Of a stretch of DNA of 64,000 bases, positions 38,155 through 50,254 are shown piece by piece. The DNA comes from Hybos culiciformis (lineage: Eukaryota; Arthropoda; Insecta; Diptera; Hybotidae), in NCBI GenBank assembly GCA_964007475.1, contig OZ023273.1, positions 33,912,436 to 33,976,435 on the forward strand, given 5' to 3'. Within the stretch, counting starts at the first letter, position 1, and every line of letters begins with the position of its first letter. The notes under the pieces are model-generated. The model was not told where the DNA came from, did not search any database, and worked only from the letters and a program-made list of their open reading frames with translations. A program made the position numbers and the translations under genes.

Positions 38155-41100
38155 ATGACAACATTGGCGGCAGGTATGGAGATGATGATCGATGAATTGA
38201 ATAAAACGGGAATTGAAGTTCCACCAACGGCAACGGCAGCTCAGGTGAGAGAATTGTTGTTCAAAAACAAAATTCATTCTCAGGAAAATTTTGAGGTTAG
38301 GAACACTTCCGAAATTCAAAATGCTTCAGCAGAAAAAAAATCTTCAGTAACAGCGACTTCAGCAGCAGCGACTTCAGCAGTGACTTCAGCAGCAACTTCA
38401 GCAGCAGCGACTTCAGCAGTGACTTCAGCAGCAACTTCAGCAGTGACTTCAGCAGCAACTTTGGCGGCGGCGACTTCAGCAGCGACGACTTCAGCAGTGG
38501 CAGCTTCAGCAGCGGTAATATTGAGTGATATTGATTTTGGGACTGTGACGGCTAATGATTTTATAAGTGGTGACGACTCAGCCGTGGTTATGCAGTCGAC
38601 TTCCGTTGAAAATAAGGCTAATCTGAATAACACCGGCGTAAGTTCAGAAAATATTGAAGAAATTGAAAAACAAATTATGTTATTACGGAAAAAGGAAGAA
38701 TTATTGAATTTAAAGCGAAGAATTGAACAATTGGAATTGACAACGGAGAATTTTTCTTGTGAGAAAACAAAAAGAAAATTGAAGGCTTCAGACATTGAAG
38801 GGTTAATTTCACCATTTTCTGGTAATGATGATTATGCAGTGGAAAAATGGTTGTGCGATTTTGAAGACATAACGAAATCATTGAAAGCGGACGACGATGA
38901 CAAGTATAGATTGAGTCGTCATTTATTAAGAGGAACTGCGGCAATTTATTTAAGAACAATAAGAGTGACAACATGGGCTGAGTTACGTACAGCTTTAGTG
39001 GAACGTTTTGATAGACGTTTAAGTTATATGGAAATTTATGAAAAATTACGTAGACGCGTCAAACAACCAAATGAATCATTGATTGAATATATAACATTGA
39101 TGCAGGAAATATCGAATGCGACTATAATTGATGAACGTGAAGTAGTTGCACTTATTGTTGCTGGATTGCGAGATGCCACCGGTTTATGTGTTATGCTAGC
39201 TAATGCCAGTACAATTAAGGAATTGGTTAAGTTATTGCCGGGGTATGAAAGAACTTTGGAATTATCTAAACAACATCCGACCAAGATAAATTGTGGTGAA
39301 GTACAACGTAATGATAAGAGGAATACATCTTCAGGTACATCTGCAGGAGCAACTTCAAGTGCATTAAACCAGGTTCGGTGTTATAATTGTTATCGTTTCG
39401 GCCATATTTCTAAGGATTGCAAGGCACCAAAGCGAGAAAAGGGTTCTTGTTTCCGATGTGGATTACCAGATCATATTGCCAAGAATTGTACCAATAAAAA
39501 ATCGATTACAGCTTCAGTATCTGCACAAGATGAGAAATCAGATGATGAACAGGAAATTGATGTAAGTGTTTCATTTAATTTATGTCAGAATCAGAATACA
39601 CATTTTAGTTCTATTAAATATTTATTTGATACTGGTAGTCCAGCTACTTTTGTGGACATTTCTGTCATACCGAAGGGCATAGTTGGTAAATCATTAACTG
39701 AGTCAGGATTTATTGATCTTGGTGGTAGACCTATTTTAACTTACGGAAAAATTAAACTTACCTTAAATATCCAAAGTCAGATTAAATCAATTATTGCTTT
39801 TGTTGTTTTAGAAAACTCATTACCAGCGGGAATATTAATTGGAAGAGACTCTCTTCAACTTTTTGGCATCCATTTATGTTTTATTAACAATATTAATGAA
39901 AAAATGAATTTTAGTATTTTACCTTATAAAAACAATGCTGTTTCAAGTGAATTTAATAAAAAGCTTTGTTCAATTTATGCGGCGTTTATTAATAACTCAG
40001 AAGAACTTTCAGACGAGGCAACAAGAATTTCTGGCTACAACAAAAACTCAGAAGCTTTATTAAGTGATATTCATTATGATATAGATTCAAGTTTGGGTTC
40101 CGAATTAATTAAAAAAATTTACGGTTGTATTCAGAAAAATTATGTTAGTACCCAACCTCCGGAAGTTAAATTTCATGAATACGAAATGAATATACATTTA
40201 GAGAATAGTGTACCATTTTACTTCCATCCTCGTAGGCTATCTATGGTTGAAAAAGTGAAAGTTAGAGAAATAGTTGAGGATTTATTAAAAAAGAAAATAA
40301 TTAGGCCAAGTGAGTCTGCTTATGCTTCACCAATTGTGTTGGTCAAAAAAAAAAATGGAGACACAAGAATGTGTATAGATTATAGGTCGTTGAATAAGTT
40401 GACAATCCGTGATAACTATCCTCTGCCACTTATAGATGATTGTCTAGACTACTTAAGAGGTAAACGATATTTTACTTTGTTGGATTTGAAAAGTGGGTTT
40501 CACCATGTGAAAGTTTCTGAGTCATCAATAAAGTATACGTCCTTTGTTACCCCCGAGGGTCAATATGAGTACTTGAGAATGCCTTTTGGACTCAAAAATG
40601 CACCCTCGGTATTTCAACGTTTTATCAACAAAGTTCTTCGGGATTTTATTGATCAGGGTTTGATTGTTGTGTTTATGGATGATATAGTGTTAGGAACCCA
40701 AACGATAGAGGAACATATTGAACTGTTAAGTAAAGTTTTACGTAGAATTTCTGAAAACGGATTAGAATTACAATTAGAAAAGTGTCAGTTTGCACATCAG
40801 AATATTGAGTACTTAGGGTTTAGTGTTTCACCAACTGGAATACAACCAGGATTATTAAAAACAGAAGCAATAAGAAAATTTCCAGTACCATCTAGTGTTC
40901 GTGATGTTCAGTCTTTTTTGGGGTTGTGCTCATTTTTCCGACGCTTTATTGCTGGGTTTTCAACTATCGCTAGTCCATTAAATAAGTTACTTCGAAAAAA
41001 TTCAGTTTTTAATTTTGATAGCGAGTGTAAGCAAGCATTTGAAACTTTAAAGGAAACTCTTATGTCATCACCGGTGTTAGCAATATACGATCCCAGTAGA

Positions 41101-42801
41101 GAAACCGAATTGCACACCGACGCCAGTAAAATTGGTTTTGGAGCTGCTCTAATGCAGAAACAAGACGATGGGAAATTTCATCCGATAGCTTTTTACTCTA
41201 AGACAACGAATGAACATGAAACTAATTACCACAGCTACGAACTGGAAACTCTTGCTATTGTTTATTCCCTTGCACGTTTTCGAATTTACCTTGAAGGTAT
41301 TCCATTTACTATAGTGACCGATTGCAATTCATTAGTTCAGACCTTTAATAAGAAAGATATTAGTCCTCGTATCACAAGGTGGGTTTGGGAATTCGAGAGA
41401 TATGACTACAAAATGAAACATAGAAATGGCATACATATGACCCACGTCGATGCTCTCAGTCGACATCCCATCATTGCTTTCGCTGATTCAGTTGAGGTTG
41501 ATTTTCAATTGCGAGTGACACAAAATAGAGACCCTACTGTTACAAGACTTAGAGAAATTCTAGAAAATGGTGAGTCCCCTCCCTACGAGATGCATGACGG
41601 CCTTGTGTATAGGCGAACTAGAGAAGGTCGGTTATTGTTTTATGTACCAAACGAAATGGAACAAGAGCTCATACGGTTTGTCCACGAGAAAATTGGTCAT
41701 TTCGCACTTGATAAGTGTTACGAAAAAATGAAAAGACATTATTGGATTCCGAATCTAAAAGGGAAAATTGATATTTTTATTAAGAACTGTGTTAAATGTA
41801 TTATGAATTCTTTGCCGAATAGTTCAAGTGAAAAACCTTTGTATAGCATTCCTAAGAACCCAATTCCGTTTCATACTTTACATTTAGATCACTTTGGCCC
41901 TTTGCCGTGCATTAACTCAAAGAATAAGCATTTATTAGTAATTATTGACGCTTTTACAAAATATGTTAAGTTATATCCAGTAAAATCCACTAGTACCAAA
42001 GAAGTTTGTTGTTCATTAAATAAGTATTTTGAATATTATAGCAGGCCACATAGAATTATTGCAGACCGCGGTACTTGTTTTACGTCTTCTGAATTTTCCG
42101 CTTATGTTTCGGAAAATAATATCCAGCACATTAAGGTAGCAGTGGCTTCACCACAGGCGAATGGTCAAGTGGAAAGAATGAATCGCACTATTAAATCCAT
42201 AATGAGTAAAATTACTGAGTCACTTGGGCACTCTGACTGGGTGGCAAAACTTAGGGAGGTAGAATATGCTATGAACAATACTGAAGTTCGTTCCACTGGT
42301 GCCTCTGCGTCTCACTTGTTATTTGGGGTTGAACAAAAGGGACCAAAAGTGGATTATCTTGTTGAATATTTAATTGAAAAGGGACTAAATGATGATGAGC
42401 GTGATCTGGGTTCAATTAGGGAAAAAGCTGTGAAAAAGATAGAAAGAAGTCAAGAATATAGTAGAAATTATGCGGAGAAGCATTGTAGACCTGCAAAGTC
42501 TTATGAAGTGAATGATTTTGTTGTAATCAGAAATGTCGACACTTCGGTTGGAACCAATAAAAAATTCATTCCTAATTTTAAAGGCCCTTATGTCATTCAT
42601 AAGAAGTTGCCACATGACCGGTATATTATAAGAGACATTGACGGTTGTCACATAACGCAGCTTCCATATGACGGTGTATTGGAAGCTCGAAATATAAGAC
42701 TTTGGAAAATAGGGAATAATAGTAATAAGATTGAAAGAGACAGACTTGGTGATGACGAAGAAACAAACTTTTCTGATTCTGATTTGTTTAATGAAACCTA
42801 A
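38155..42801 (+). CDS. gag-pol: Gag-Pol polyprotein of Gypsy-type retrotransposon
   Basis: One ORF of 1548 residues. The ATG at 38155 is the first Met after an in-frame TAG at 38146-38148; a TTG directly precedes it. Visible parts in order: an Ala/Thr/Ser repeat (about 67-120); a short coiled coil (about 163-197); a retrotransposon Gag domain (about 217-345); two CCHC zinc knuckles (409-422, 432-445) for RNA packaging; aspartic protease with DTGS (492-495); reverse transcriptase with LDLKSG (Asp777) and FMDD (840-843); RNase H (Asp989, Asp1056 and the YELETLA helix); integrase with HHCC zinc site (His1177, His1182, Cys1212, Cys1215) and catalytic Asp1245, Asp1304, Glu1340, an exact DD35E spacing; and a GPY motif (from 1477). 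Gag and Pol are fused in one frame, so Gag excess must come from processing or another means. All catalytic residues seem intact. Confidence 0.96.
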   Translation: MTTLAAGMEMMIDELNKTGIEVPPTATAAQVRELLFKNKIHSQENFEVRNTSEIQNASAEKKSSVTATSAAATSAVTSAATSAAATSAVTSAATSAVTSAATLAAATSAATTSAVAASAAVILSDIDFGTVTANDFISGDDSAVVMQSTSVENKANLNNTGVSSENIEEIEKQIMLLRKKEELLNLKRRIEQLELTTENFSCEKTKRKLKASDIEGLISPFSGNDDYAVEKWLCDFEDITKSLKADDDDKYRLSRHLLRGTAAIYLRTIRVTTWAELRTALVERFDRRLSYMEIYEKLRRRVKQPNESLIEYITLMQEISNATIIDEREVVALIVAGLRDATGLCVMLANASTIKELVKLLPGYERTLELSKQHPTKINCGEVQRNDKRNTSSGTSAGATSSALNQVRCYNCYRFGHISKDCKAPKREKGSCFRCGLPDHIAKNCTNKKSITASVSAQDEKSDDEQEIDVSVSFNLCQNQNTHFSSIKYLFDTGSPATFVDISVIPKGIVGKSLTESGFIDLGGRPILTYGKIKLTLNIQSQIKSIIAFVVLENSLPAGILIGRDSLQLFGIHLCFINNINEKMNFSILPYKNNAVSSEFNKKLCSIYAAFINNSEELSDEATRISGYNKNSEALLSDIHYDIDSSLGSELIKKIYGCIQKNYVSTQPPEVKFHEYEMNIHLENSVPFYFHPRRLSMVEKVKVREIVEDLLKKKIIRPSESAYASPIVLVKKKNGDTRMCIDYRSLNKLTIRDNYPLPLIDDCLDYLRGKRYFTLLDLKSGFHHVKVSESSIKYTSFVTPEGQYEYLRMPFGLKNAPSVFQRFINKVLRDFIDQGLIVVFMDDIVLGTQTIEEHIELLSKVLRRISENGLELQLEKCQFAHQNIEYLGFSVSPTGIQPGLLKTEAIRKFPVPSSVRDVQSFLGLCSFFRRFIAGFSTIASPLNKLLRKNSVFNFDSECKQAFETLKETLMSSPVLAIYDPSRETELHTDASKIGFGAALMQKQDDGKFHPIAFYSKTTNEHETNYHSYELETLAIVYSLARFRIYLEGIPFTIVTDCNSLVQTFNKKDISPRITRWVWEFERYDYKMKHRNGIHMTHVDALSRHPIIAFADSVEVDFQLRVTQNRDPTVTRLREILENGESPPYEMHDGLVYRRTREGRLLFYVPNEMEQELIRFVHEKIGHFALDKCYEKMKRHYWIPNLKGKIDIFIKNCVKCIMNSLPNSSSEKPLYSIPKNPIPFHTLHLDHFGPLPCINSKNKHLLVIIDAFTKYVKLYPVKSTSTKEVCCSLNKYFEYYSRPHRIIADRGTCFTSSEFSAYVSENNIQHIKVAVASPQANGQVERMNRTIKSIMSKITESLGHSDWVAKLREVEYAMNNTEVRSTGASASHLLFGVEQKGPKVDYLVEYLIEKGLNDDERDLGSIREKAVKKIERSQEYSRNYAEKHCRPAKSYEVNDFVVIRNVDTSVGTNKKFIPNFKGPYVIHKKLPHDRYIIRDIDGCHITQLPYDGVLEARNIRLWKIGNNSNKIERDRLGDDEETNFSDSDLFNET
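38353..38514 (+). repeat. Tandem repeat in gag encoding Ala/Thr/Ser tract
   Basis: About 54 codons built from repeats of ACTTCAGCAG with GCG, GCA and GTG variants, in units of 12 and 15 nt. All units are multiples of three, so the frame is kept. The product is an Ala-rich, low-complexity stretch in the N-terminal part of Gag, ahead of the coiled coil. It probably expanded by slippage. Confidence 0.9.
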
Positions 42802-42923
42802 TTTGGAAACAATTTGTATTTGAAATTTTGTAAACAATTTTGAATTTCTCAAGTGTATATAAGTAGTAGTAGATAGATAGATAGATCAATTGAGCCAATT
42901 GATAAATGTCAGATTGGTCGAGT
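42802..42923 (+). other. Retrotransposon 3' untranslated segment without clear polypurine tract
   Basis: 122 bp between the stop codon and the 3' LTR. It contains a TAG/TAGA microsatellite (about 42863-42885) and an 8-bp copy of the LTR start, TGTAAACA (42829-42836). The bases directly before the LTR, AGATTGGTCGAGT, are not a purine run, so the plus-strand primer site is not obvious. Confidence 0.6.
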
Positions 42924-43170
42924 TGTAAACATTGTAGATATAGAGTACTACTCATAGTTAGGGCCTTAAGAAGTAAGATGTTAATATTAATGTAGGATAT
43001 AAGAAATATGATATGAAGGGAGATATAAAAAGAGACTGAAAAAAAGAATTATTATTATTATGAATTTTGTGACGAACGGAAGCAAGATTGGAATTGATAA
43101 AATAAATTGAGAATTATTTTAAAAGAAACAACCGGACTTTTATTTTGAGAAAAAGAAAACGAAGTTTACA
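42924..43170 (+). repeat. 3' LTR (247 bp)
   Basis: Same sequence and length as the 5' LTR, TGTAAAC...GTTTACA, with TATAAAAA at 43024-43031 and AATAAA at 43101-43106. It is followed at 43171 by the right copy of the TGTT target duplication. Confidence 0.95.
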
Positions 43171-43174
43171 TGTT

Positions 43175-43700
43175 TTTAATTATAATTTTCTTTTCCAAAA
43201 AAAAATGTGTCCATAAAGGAGTTTTTATTCTTTTCCCCTAGATACATAGATTATGATAATAAAACACTCATCAAGTTGTAAATATTAGTAATTAATTGGC
43301 TGTTGAGAATCAAAATTATTCTTATCTCTTAGACTAAATAGTGCTTTTATATTTAAAAAATTTTTTGAATTTCTGAAATCTGTTTTATTTTAGGAGGTAA
43401 TATAATAAATATTGAAAAATTTCATCACTGACAAGCAAAATTAAAAATCTAATTTGGTAAAAAAAATAAATGTTTAGAACTCGCAATAGGAATACCTAAC
43501 TAAATAAAAAGATCTTATTTCAAAATGAATAATTAAAGTTCCTGTAAAAGCTCTAATTAACATAAGAATTTCTTTTTTCCAGAAAAACAAAAAATATTTA
43601 AAAAACAAAAAAAAACTCTTATTACATTAAAATAACAACATTATTTTAAAAATAATATTATTAGTCCCTTTTTTTCATTTATTTTTTCTCTTATATATAC
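43175..43700. other. AT-rich non-coding DNA
   Basis: About 530 bp between the retrotransposon and the foldback element. Nothing recognisable. Confidence 0.6.
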
Positions 43701-44002
43701 ATAATAGCATTGAGTAATAATATTTATAAGAGGGTCAGAATTCATACAAGTAAATTTCAGAATTTTATTTTCAAATAACTCAAAAATAATGACAATATTT
43801 TCAATGTATTGAATAAAAATTTCATACTCAAATGTGTTTATTCTTAATACAATAATAAAAATAATAAAATTAAGAATAAACACATTTGAGTTAAAACGTT
43901 TTACTCAATACATTCAAAATATTGTCATAATTTTTGAAAAAAATTTACTTGTATGAATTGAATTCTGTCCCTCTTATAAATATTATTACTCAATGATAAT
44001 AG
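43701..44002. mobile_element. Foldback/MITE-like inverted-repeat element
   Basis: The element 43708-43995 (288 bp) has a left arm at 43708-43847 and a right arm at 43870-43995, with a 22-nt AT loop. The outer 36 bases of the arms pair with one mismatch, beginning CATTGAGTAATAATATTTAT; the inner parts are diverged by a 4-nt and a roughly 16-nt indel and a few substitutions. The outside is flanked by a 7-bp direct repeat ATAATAG (43701-43707 and 43996-44002), consistent with a target duplication. It has no coding capacity. The superfamily is not clear from the ends. Confidence 0.65.
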
Positions 44003-47000
44003 TCATTCAAGAAAATATTTGGTGGTAATTGTTTATATTTAATCATTATCCTTAATAAAAAAAAATTCTGAAGGATAATAGGTCATATCATTTTTATTAT
44101 TTGAATAATTTTATGCACCCTCTCCCCAATATTTAATTACTAATGTTAAAGATTATAAAAAAAAAAAAAAATTCCTTCATTTGGGCTTTGATATAAGAAA
44201 AAAAAATCCTGAGTTAGACGAATCCCAAAGGTATTCCTATTTCAACAAGAAAACAAAAAAAAGGACTTCTTGTAAATATAACTTTTTTTTTTCTATAATT
44301 TTTAAGTAATTTTTCTTGTAAAAAAAAAAATAGCCGCGTATTTATTTAAGTCCTTGACATGAATACTTAAATTTATTATGAAAAAAAAGAAGAAAAAAAA
44401 AAGAAATAATGTTAAACTTCCGGCTAATTTTCGTTTCTTTATTTTTTTTTGTTTAATTAGTGTACCATTACAAATTAAATAATTAAATAAAATATTTTTT
44501 TTTTAAATATTCCAAAAAAAAAAATAATCATGAGAACATTTTTTATGTAATACAATCGCATAATTGAAATTCAGTCAAAATTTGAATAATTAATGGAAAT
44601 TTAAATTACGTTAAATGTATGCAGAACTTAAAAGAAGAAGTAAAATATAAAGAAAATATTCAAAGGAAATATCTACCAACATATAGGTATTCTTCAAAAA
44701 TTAAGTCAGTCTTTTTAATTTGTATCCTGCTAAGGCTTGGTTTGTCTTTAATTTTCATAGCTCAGTTCTATATCGTCCGTAATGTTGGGGCTCTGATTCC
44801 TTCTCATAAATATTGATTAGATGAAACTTAAATTTTTGTTTTCTTTAAATACGAGTACTGCTCTAAATAATTTACAAATTGTAATAATTTCAATAGAAAA
44901 ATTTAATATATACCTAAAATTAATTTTAAATGTTACATATATGTATTATATTTTTTATTTACCATCAGAACTTAAAGTTCGATATTAATAGAACAAAAAA
45001 ATTTTTATAAGACAACATTCATTGTGTTGATTAAGTGCTTAGTTAGTTAATGAATCAATATACTGATTTAATAAATTTTTGACGCATTACAGTATTACGT
45101 ACTGTCTTTCGTGATAATAAATACATATATTTCAAAAATTATTATTGCGATAAGTAAATAAATTAGTAAGTGAATGACAATATAATTATAATATTTTAAA
45201 AAAATTTAAAACCTTTCGTATTCATATATTTAATAAAAGTAAATAATTAATTAATCTATACCAGTATCAGTATTTAAATTAATTAGACAAGTTTGAACTC
45301 AAATCATGGCACATACATTCATACACATTTATTAATTGTTCAATTAAAATTTTGTAATAAAAAAAAACAATTTAATATTAGTTACTGAAAAAGAAAAAAG
45401 ACATTTTAATAAACATTTTAAATTGAATGCATGTCAGTCATTTATGATATAGGATAGGTTAACAATTCTGTCTGCATTAAAAAAGGAAACTGCAATTATT
45501 ATTAAATTTTCATAGAGTGCTGATACTCAATATACCATTAAACTTATTTTTATACTATTTTATAACTATTATTAGATGTATATACATAGCTATTTTATTT
45601 CATGTTACCTATAAAATCCTCTTGTCCAAAAAAGAAATAAATATTTAAATAAAATATATAAATAAAACAAAATCACCTTGATTGTTATTATAATTGTTTG
45701 TGCTACTAGTCAAAACTATTTAACATAATTTTTATTTGTAATTCAATGTAAAATATATATAGTAAAGGTAAAATGTGTTATGGAATTTTCTTCCTTATCT
45801 GCGTCTTCAAGCACAAAAAACAAAATTAAAAAAAAGAAAAAAAAAGATCAAGGTAAAATGATAACATTAAAATATATATACTTAATTCAAGAATATAATT
45901 TTAATAAACTACCTAGACCTTAAAAAAAGTGTAGAAAAATTTAACAATAAACTAGGCCTTTAATATACCAAAATAATTAATTAAAATTAAAACTATGTAC
46001 GTACCCAAAGTTCAACCAATTGTAACGAATTTATGCAAATCAAAATTAAAAAAAAAAATGTATAATACATTGAGTTAATGAAAACAGAAAAAAAAAGTTA
46101 TAAAAATATATAAAAAAAAGTTAACAAATTCTAATTTGAAAACTAATTACTGATGTGAAAACCTTGCTGTCATGCAATCTTAAAAACCATCAACACTATT
46201 CACAATATTCATTTGAAAATTTTTTTTAGTAAACATTTTTTATCTTTTCTATGATACCAAATAGAATTTTACAATAATTTTAATCTATTAATCAAAAACT
46301 TAATTTAACAAATTCAACTTATGTAAGCTTGGTTCTTAGAATTCAATGTGAGTTAAGTACCTATTATTATACTTTAAAACTATAAATTATATATATGATC
46401 GGGCTAAGCCATAAATCATCTGAAATCGAGTTAAATACGTATAAGGATCGTAAACAGAAAACAGAACTCAAAAGTCCCATCATTTTTATGAACTAAGGTT
46501 TATTTTCTGTGTATCAAACTTTTTTATTTGAAAAAAATATATATATTTGTAATAATATTATAAATCAAATACGGATACAAGCCAATCGTTCGCTGAAAGC
46601 CTTATTTTTAATTAAACAATCGTTTATAAAAATTTGAAGTCAAAACTTTATATTCTTTACCTTAAATCTGTATATTTAATTAAAAATTTTAAAAATTTAA
46701 ATCTGTACATTTTTACTATAAAATTTATTCCATAAAATTTTTTTTTATTAATTAACAACGCACTATAATTTTATTACTAACTAAAGGGGTTATAATATCA
46801 CAATAGATAAAAAAAAAATTAATTCCTTTTACGCATGTTAAAATTGCTTTGTATTCCAAAGAAACAGAAGAAAAAAAAACCATTTTTTTAAAGTGTTAAT
46901 GTTTAAAAGATAAAAAAAATATAAATTTATATCATAAAAAATATCTTACGAATTTCCTTTATAAAATAACTCATATTTTATTACTAATAGTTTTTTTTGT

Positions 47001-48752
47001 TATATATATAGAGGTATATATAAAAAGATCGATTTAAAGAAAAAAATATTAAAAATTTTAATTGCGCGTATAAAACTTGTAGGAAATAATATAATTAAAA
47101 AAATATTTTAGATCTCATTATGGAATTTGTAAATAAATACGAAAATTAAAAAAACGATGAAATAATTTCGCATATTTTAAATAAATATATATGTATATGT
47201 AGTTGAAGGGAAATTTCGACGATTCAAGCGTATTTATTGAATGCATTTTAATTGAGGATTTCAATATAACTCCGTTGTAAATTTTTTTTATAATCGTTTA
47301 CATGATCATTTGGAAATAGTCTCATTTTTTACTGATATTTATTTTTCTTTATTTTCAACAACACTTCTTCTCTTTACTTTTACTGACCCAATTGCAACAC
47401 TAATTTTATCAAATTTCAACCATTTTCATGGTTCAAGGTTTCCAATGTTTTTAGCACTAAATTCTTAAATACTTTCCAGTTAGGTTTTAAGGATTGACCT
47501 TATTGATTATCATCCCATTATTAAGTGATATTTCATATCAAATTTTTTATTTTGTATTTTTTTCCCTCATCAAAGTTAATCAGAGTATTTTTTAATAATG
47601 TCTACAAAGATAATGTAAATTTACAATACGTAAATGCATAATTTGTTATTTTTAATAAAAATCGTAATCTAGGATTTCGAAAAAAAAAATATATACCTAT
47701 ATGAATTTTTTTTGAAGTTAATAACTTTTAATCAAATTGCAATTCCTATCAAAAGCTTACTTCCATTTCATTCAAAGATAAAAGTTAATTTGATTAAAAA
47801 TCAGTGAACTCTTTAGTAGCATAGCAGCAGTCAGTCATTCAATTAATTTATCAAAAAAAAAATGTAATATAAGTAATAAGTATATAAATTTCTTTTGTCC
47901 TTCAATTAATTAAAATGAAACATTTTGACAAGTATATAACTCTTTGTTAATTGCTTAATTTTTTTTTTATAGTGATGTTACTGGCTACATACTTTTACTT
48001 TCGGAACATTCATTCATTTTTTATTTTTTATTTGATAAACTAATTTTTTTTTTTTTGAATTCATTGAAATTTAACCTACACTCATTACATTCATTTTTCA
48101 TTATATAATAATAATAAATTTAAAGAAAGGAAATGCTGATGATAACATAAAAAGACAGGTGTTAAAAACTCAACAGAGTAAATCAATTTTGTATTAAAAT
48201 TTTTATATACTGTATACATAGTTAAGTTGATGGTTAATTTATAAATTTTCTAAAAAATAAAAAAATTGTAATAATGTTCATTCGAAATAGATAACATTTT
48301 TGATTTATTTTTATAAGTGTTTTGTGGTGTGTACTATGTAGGTACATTTATGTGCAAAGACAAAAGGCCCGCTTGATAAAATTTATAATTTTTCATTTGA
48401 ATATCTTTTGCAATTAAAATTAATTAATTCGTTATTTTTTTTCTCCTGTATTCATAAAATAATAACAATTATTTCACAAATAGTCAACAATATATTGTTT
48501 AAATATAATTTATAAAATAACAAAATTATACACAAAATTGTATAGTTTTATTGTTTTCTTTTTGGTTGACTTATTTGACTTTATTGACCATCAGCATTTT
48601 TTTTTTTTTAAATTAATCTTTATTTAGACAAAATTTAAATTTTAAGTTAAACAAATTTTTAGATTAAATATAAATAATTTCATTTTAGTAAAATAAACTT
48701 AAATCTAAGCATAAATACATAAGTAACTTCGAAAGTCGCTCATCAGAAAATG
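44003..48752. other. AT-rich non-coding DNA
   Basis: No gene is supported. A 65-codon ATG frame at 44619-44816 has a possible membrane stretch but no recognisable family. A slightly GC-richer spot lies at about 46395-46500. Confidence 0.55.
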
Positions 48753-49106
48753 TTAGTAATTAAGATTGTCTTCTTTATTATCGAATTCAATATAAAATTT
48801 GTCCGAAAATTCTATTTTCCATTTCATTCTATCGAAATAAAATTTATGATTAAAATGTTTGAAAAATAATGACTTTAAACTTATAGTGTCTTCAGAAATA
48901 GGTTTACAAAACAAACTATTACTTTCTCTTGTTTTTAACCTGAAATCGTATTCAAATTTCGTTGTACTTCTATAAAAACTCACTAACCCCATTTTTAGCC
49001 AAATTGAGTTCTTTATACCGTAAAAGAACATTAATCCTGTATATATAATACTTATACTTAAATCTCCCAAATCCCCAAAATCTAATGTCCACACATTTGC
49101 GATGTT
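48753..49106 (-). pseudogene. Orphan open frame, possible gene or mobile-element fragment
   Basis: On the minus strand the frame is open from 49106 to a TAA at 48753-48755 (117 residues plus stop), the longest frame outside the retrotransposon. The first codons are not ATG; the first internal Met is about 24 residues in. Composition is protein-like, with Trp, Asp, Gly, Glu and Arg and alternating hydrophobic and charged stretches, unlike chance frames nearby. Just upstream on the same strand (about 49110-49185) another frame has short protein-like runs broken by stops, which could be the frameshifted continuation of a decayed coding sequence. I recognise no family. It may still be chance. Confidence 0.25.
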
Positions 49107-49109
49107 TTA

Positions 49110-50207
49110 AATATCAAAACGTAAGTATCTCAAAAGTATCTGTTTGGGATTGGTAAATTTTCACAGAGAAAGGCGTTATTCTATTCTAATAGGAAAACCA
49201 CACAAAAAAAATACATAGTATAATAAAATATGTCAACATTATTTGAAAGATGATAAAATTTCAAAGTTTCACATAAGATTCAAATAAAATGATAAAAAAG
49301 TTTTCCTATTTCGCTATCGTTAATATTATAATCAAAAACTCATTTATCACTACACTACAGTATGCCAAAGTGAAAATTTTTTCGGGTTCAAAATCTTAAA
49401 TAAATGATAAATAAAATTCGATTGAACTCTTTAAGTCAAATTGTCAGACAAAAATATCAATCTTGATAAAAAAAAAAAAACCAAAAAAGACAAAAAAATT
49501 TTATTTAATTTTAATTTTTTGGTTTTGTTTTGGTTAAAAGGAACGCAACAAATGGTTTCCAAAAAAAAAAAAACAAATATTATATAAACCACAGTCGATC
49601 ATTAATCACCTTGAAATTTTTATTTATTCTTTTTTTTTGCAATTTCGTCAAATAATTTCTCACTTTCGTAAAAACTTCTTCTACTATTTCTTTTTCACTT
49701 TTTCTTCGTTTTCAATAAGAAAATAATATAATATACAATCGTATCTATACATAATACATATTTATATAAACATATATATATATAATTTGAAAATAATTTT
49801 TTATTTTTTTGTTTTCTTTTCAATTTATTTGTTTATTCCATAACTTCTAGAATATTTCTGATTGTATTAATTAAAATTGATTTCCACTAAATACCTTGTT
49901 TTAAATTTTGAGAATTCTAATTTTATTTTGTAAACTAAAGCTGGGTAAAATAAATCGTATTGGTCGCAATTAAATAAATTAACATTTATTTACAATTCAT
50001 GGATATATTTGAAAATTTCATATTTAAAATATTATTTAGATTGCGGATTTTTAAAGATGCAAAATAGAATAAAACCAAGTACCTTCAGCTTTAAATGGAT
50101 TAAGATTTATTTTGTTAACACAATTTGGGGTACAACACCGGCTAACAATAATAATTTTGAAATGAAAAATCGCTTGTAATCGATAGATTTAATTATGTTC
50201 ATTCTAA
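49110..50207. other. AT-rich non-coding DNA
   Basis: Contains a loosely paired poly-A/T palindrome with an AAAACCAAAA core near 49475-49540. No gene is seen. Confidence 0.55.
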
Positions 50208-50254
50208 TGTTGGATATATGTTGGCTATATTGTTAGCTATATTGTTGGCTATAT
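50208..50254. repeat. 12-bp tandem repeat, four units
   Basis: Four consecutive units of TGTTGGCTATAT: the first is 11 bp with one substitution, the third has A for G. A small minisatellite. Confidence 0.85.

Larger units (their letters stand above)
37858..43170 (+). mobile_element. Complete Gypsy-type LTR retrotransposon (mdg3/Micropia-like)
   Basis: A 5313-bp element with two 247-bp LTRs, one gag-pol ORF and a 4-bp target duplication TGTT (37854-37857 and 43171-43174). The order protease, reverse transcriptase, RNase H, integrase places it in Metaviridae (Ty3/Gypsy). The integrase start HLDHFGPL and the single fused ORF without env look like the mdg3/Micropia group, a family assignment made from memory of the motifs. 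The LTRs are identical by eye and no frame is broken, so insertion is recent. The element is markedly less AT-rich than its surroundings. No chromodomain or envelope gene is present. Confidence 0.95.

Noticed and set aside
38316..42852. Minus-strand open frames inside the retrotransposon, including an Ala/Val/Glu-rich one opposite the gag repeat
   Set aside because: They are mirror readings of the gag-pol frame. The Ala/Val/Glu run is just the reverse complement of the ACTTCAGCAG repeat.
44619..44816. 65-codon ATG frame with a possible membrane segment
   Set aside because: Length and composition are within chance for this DNA. No family or neighbour context.
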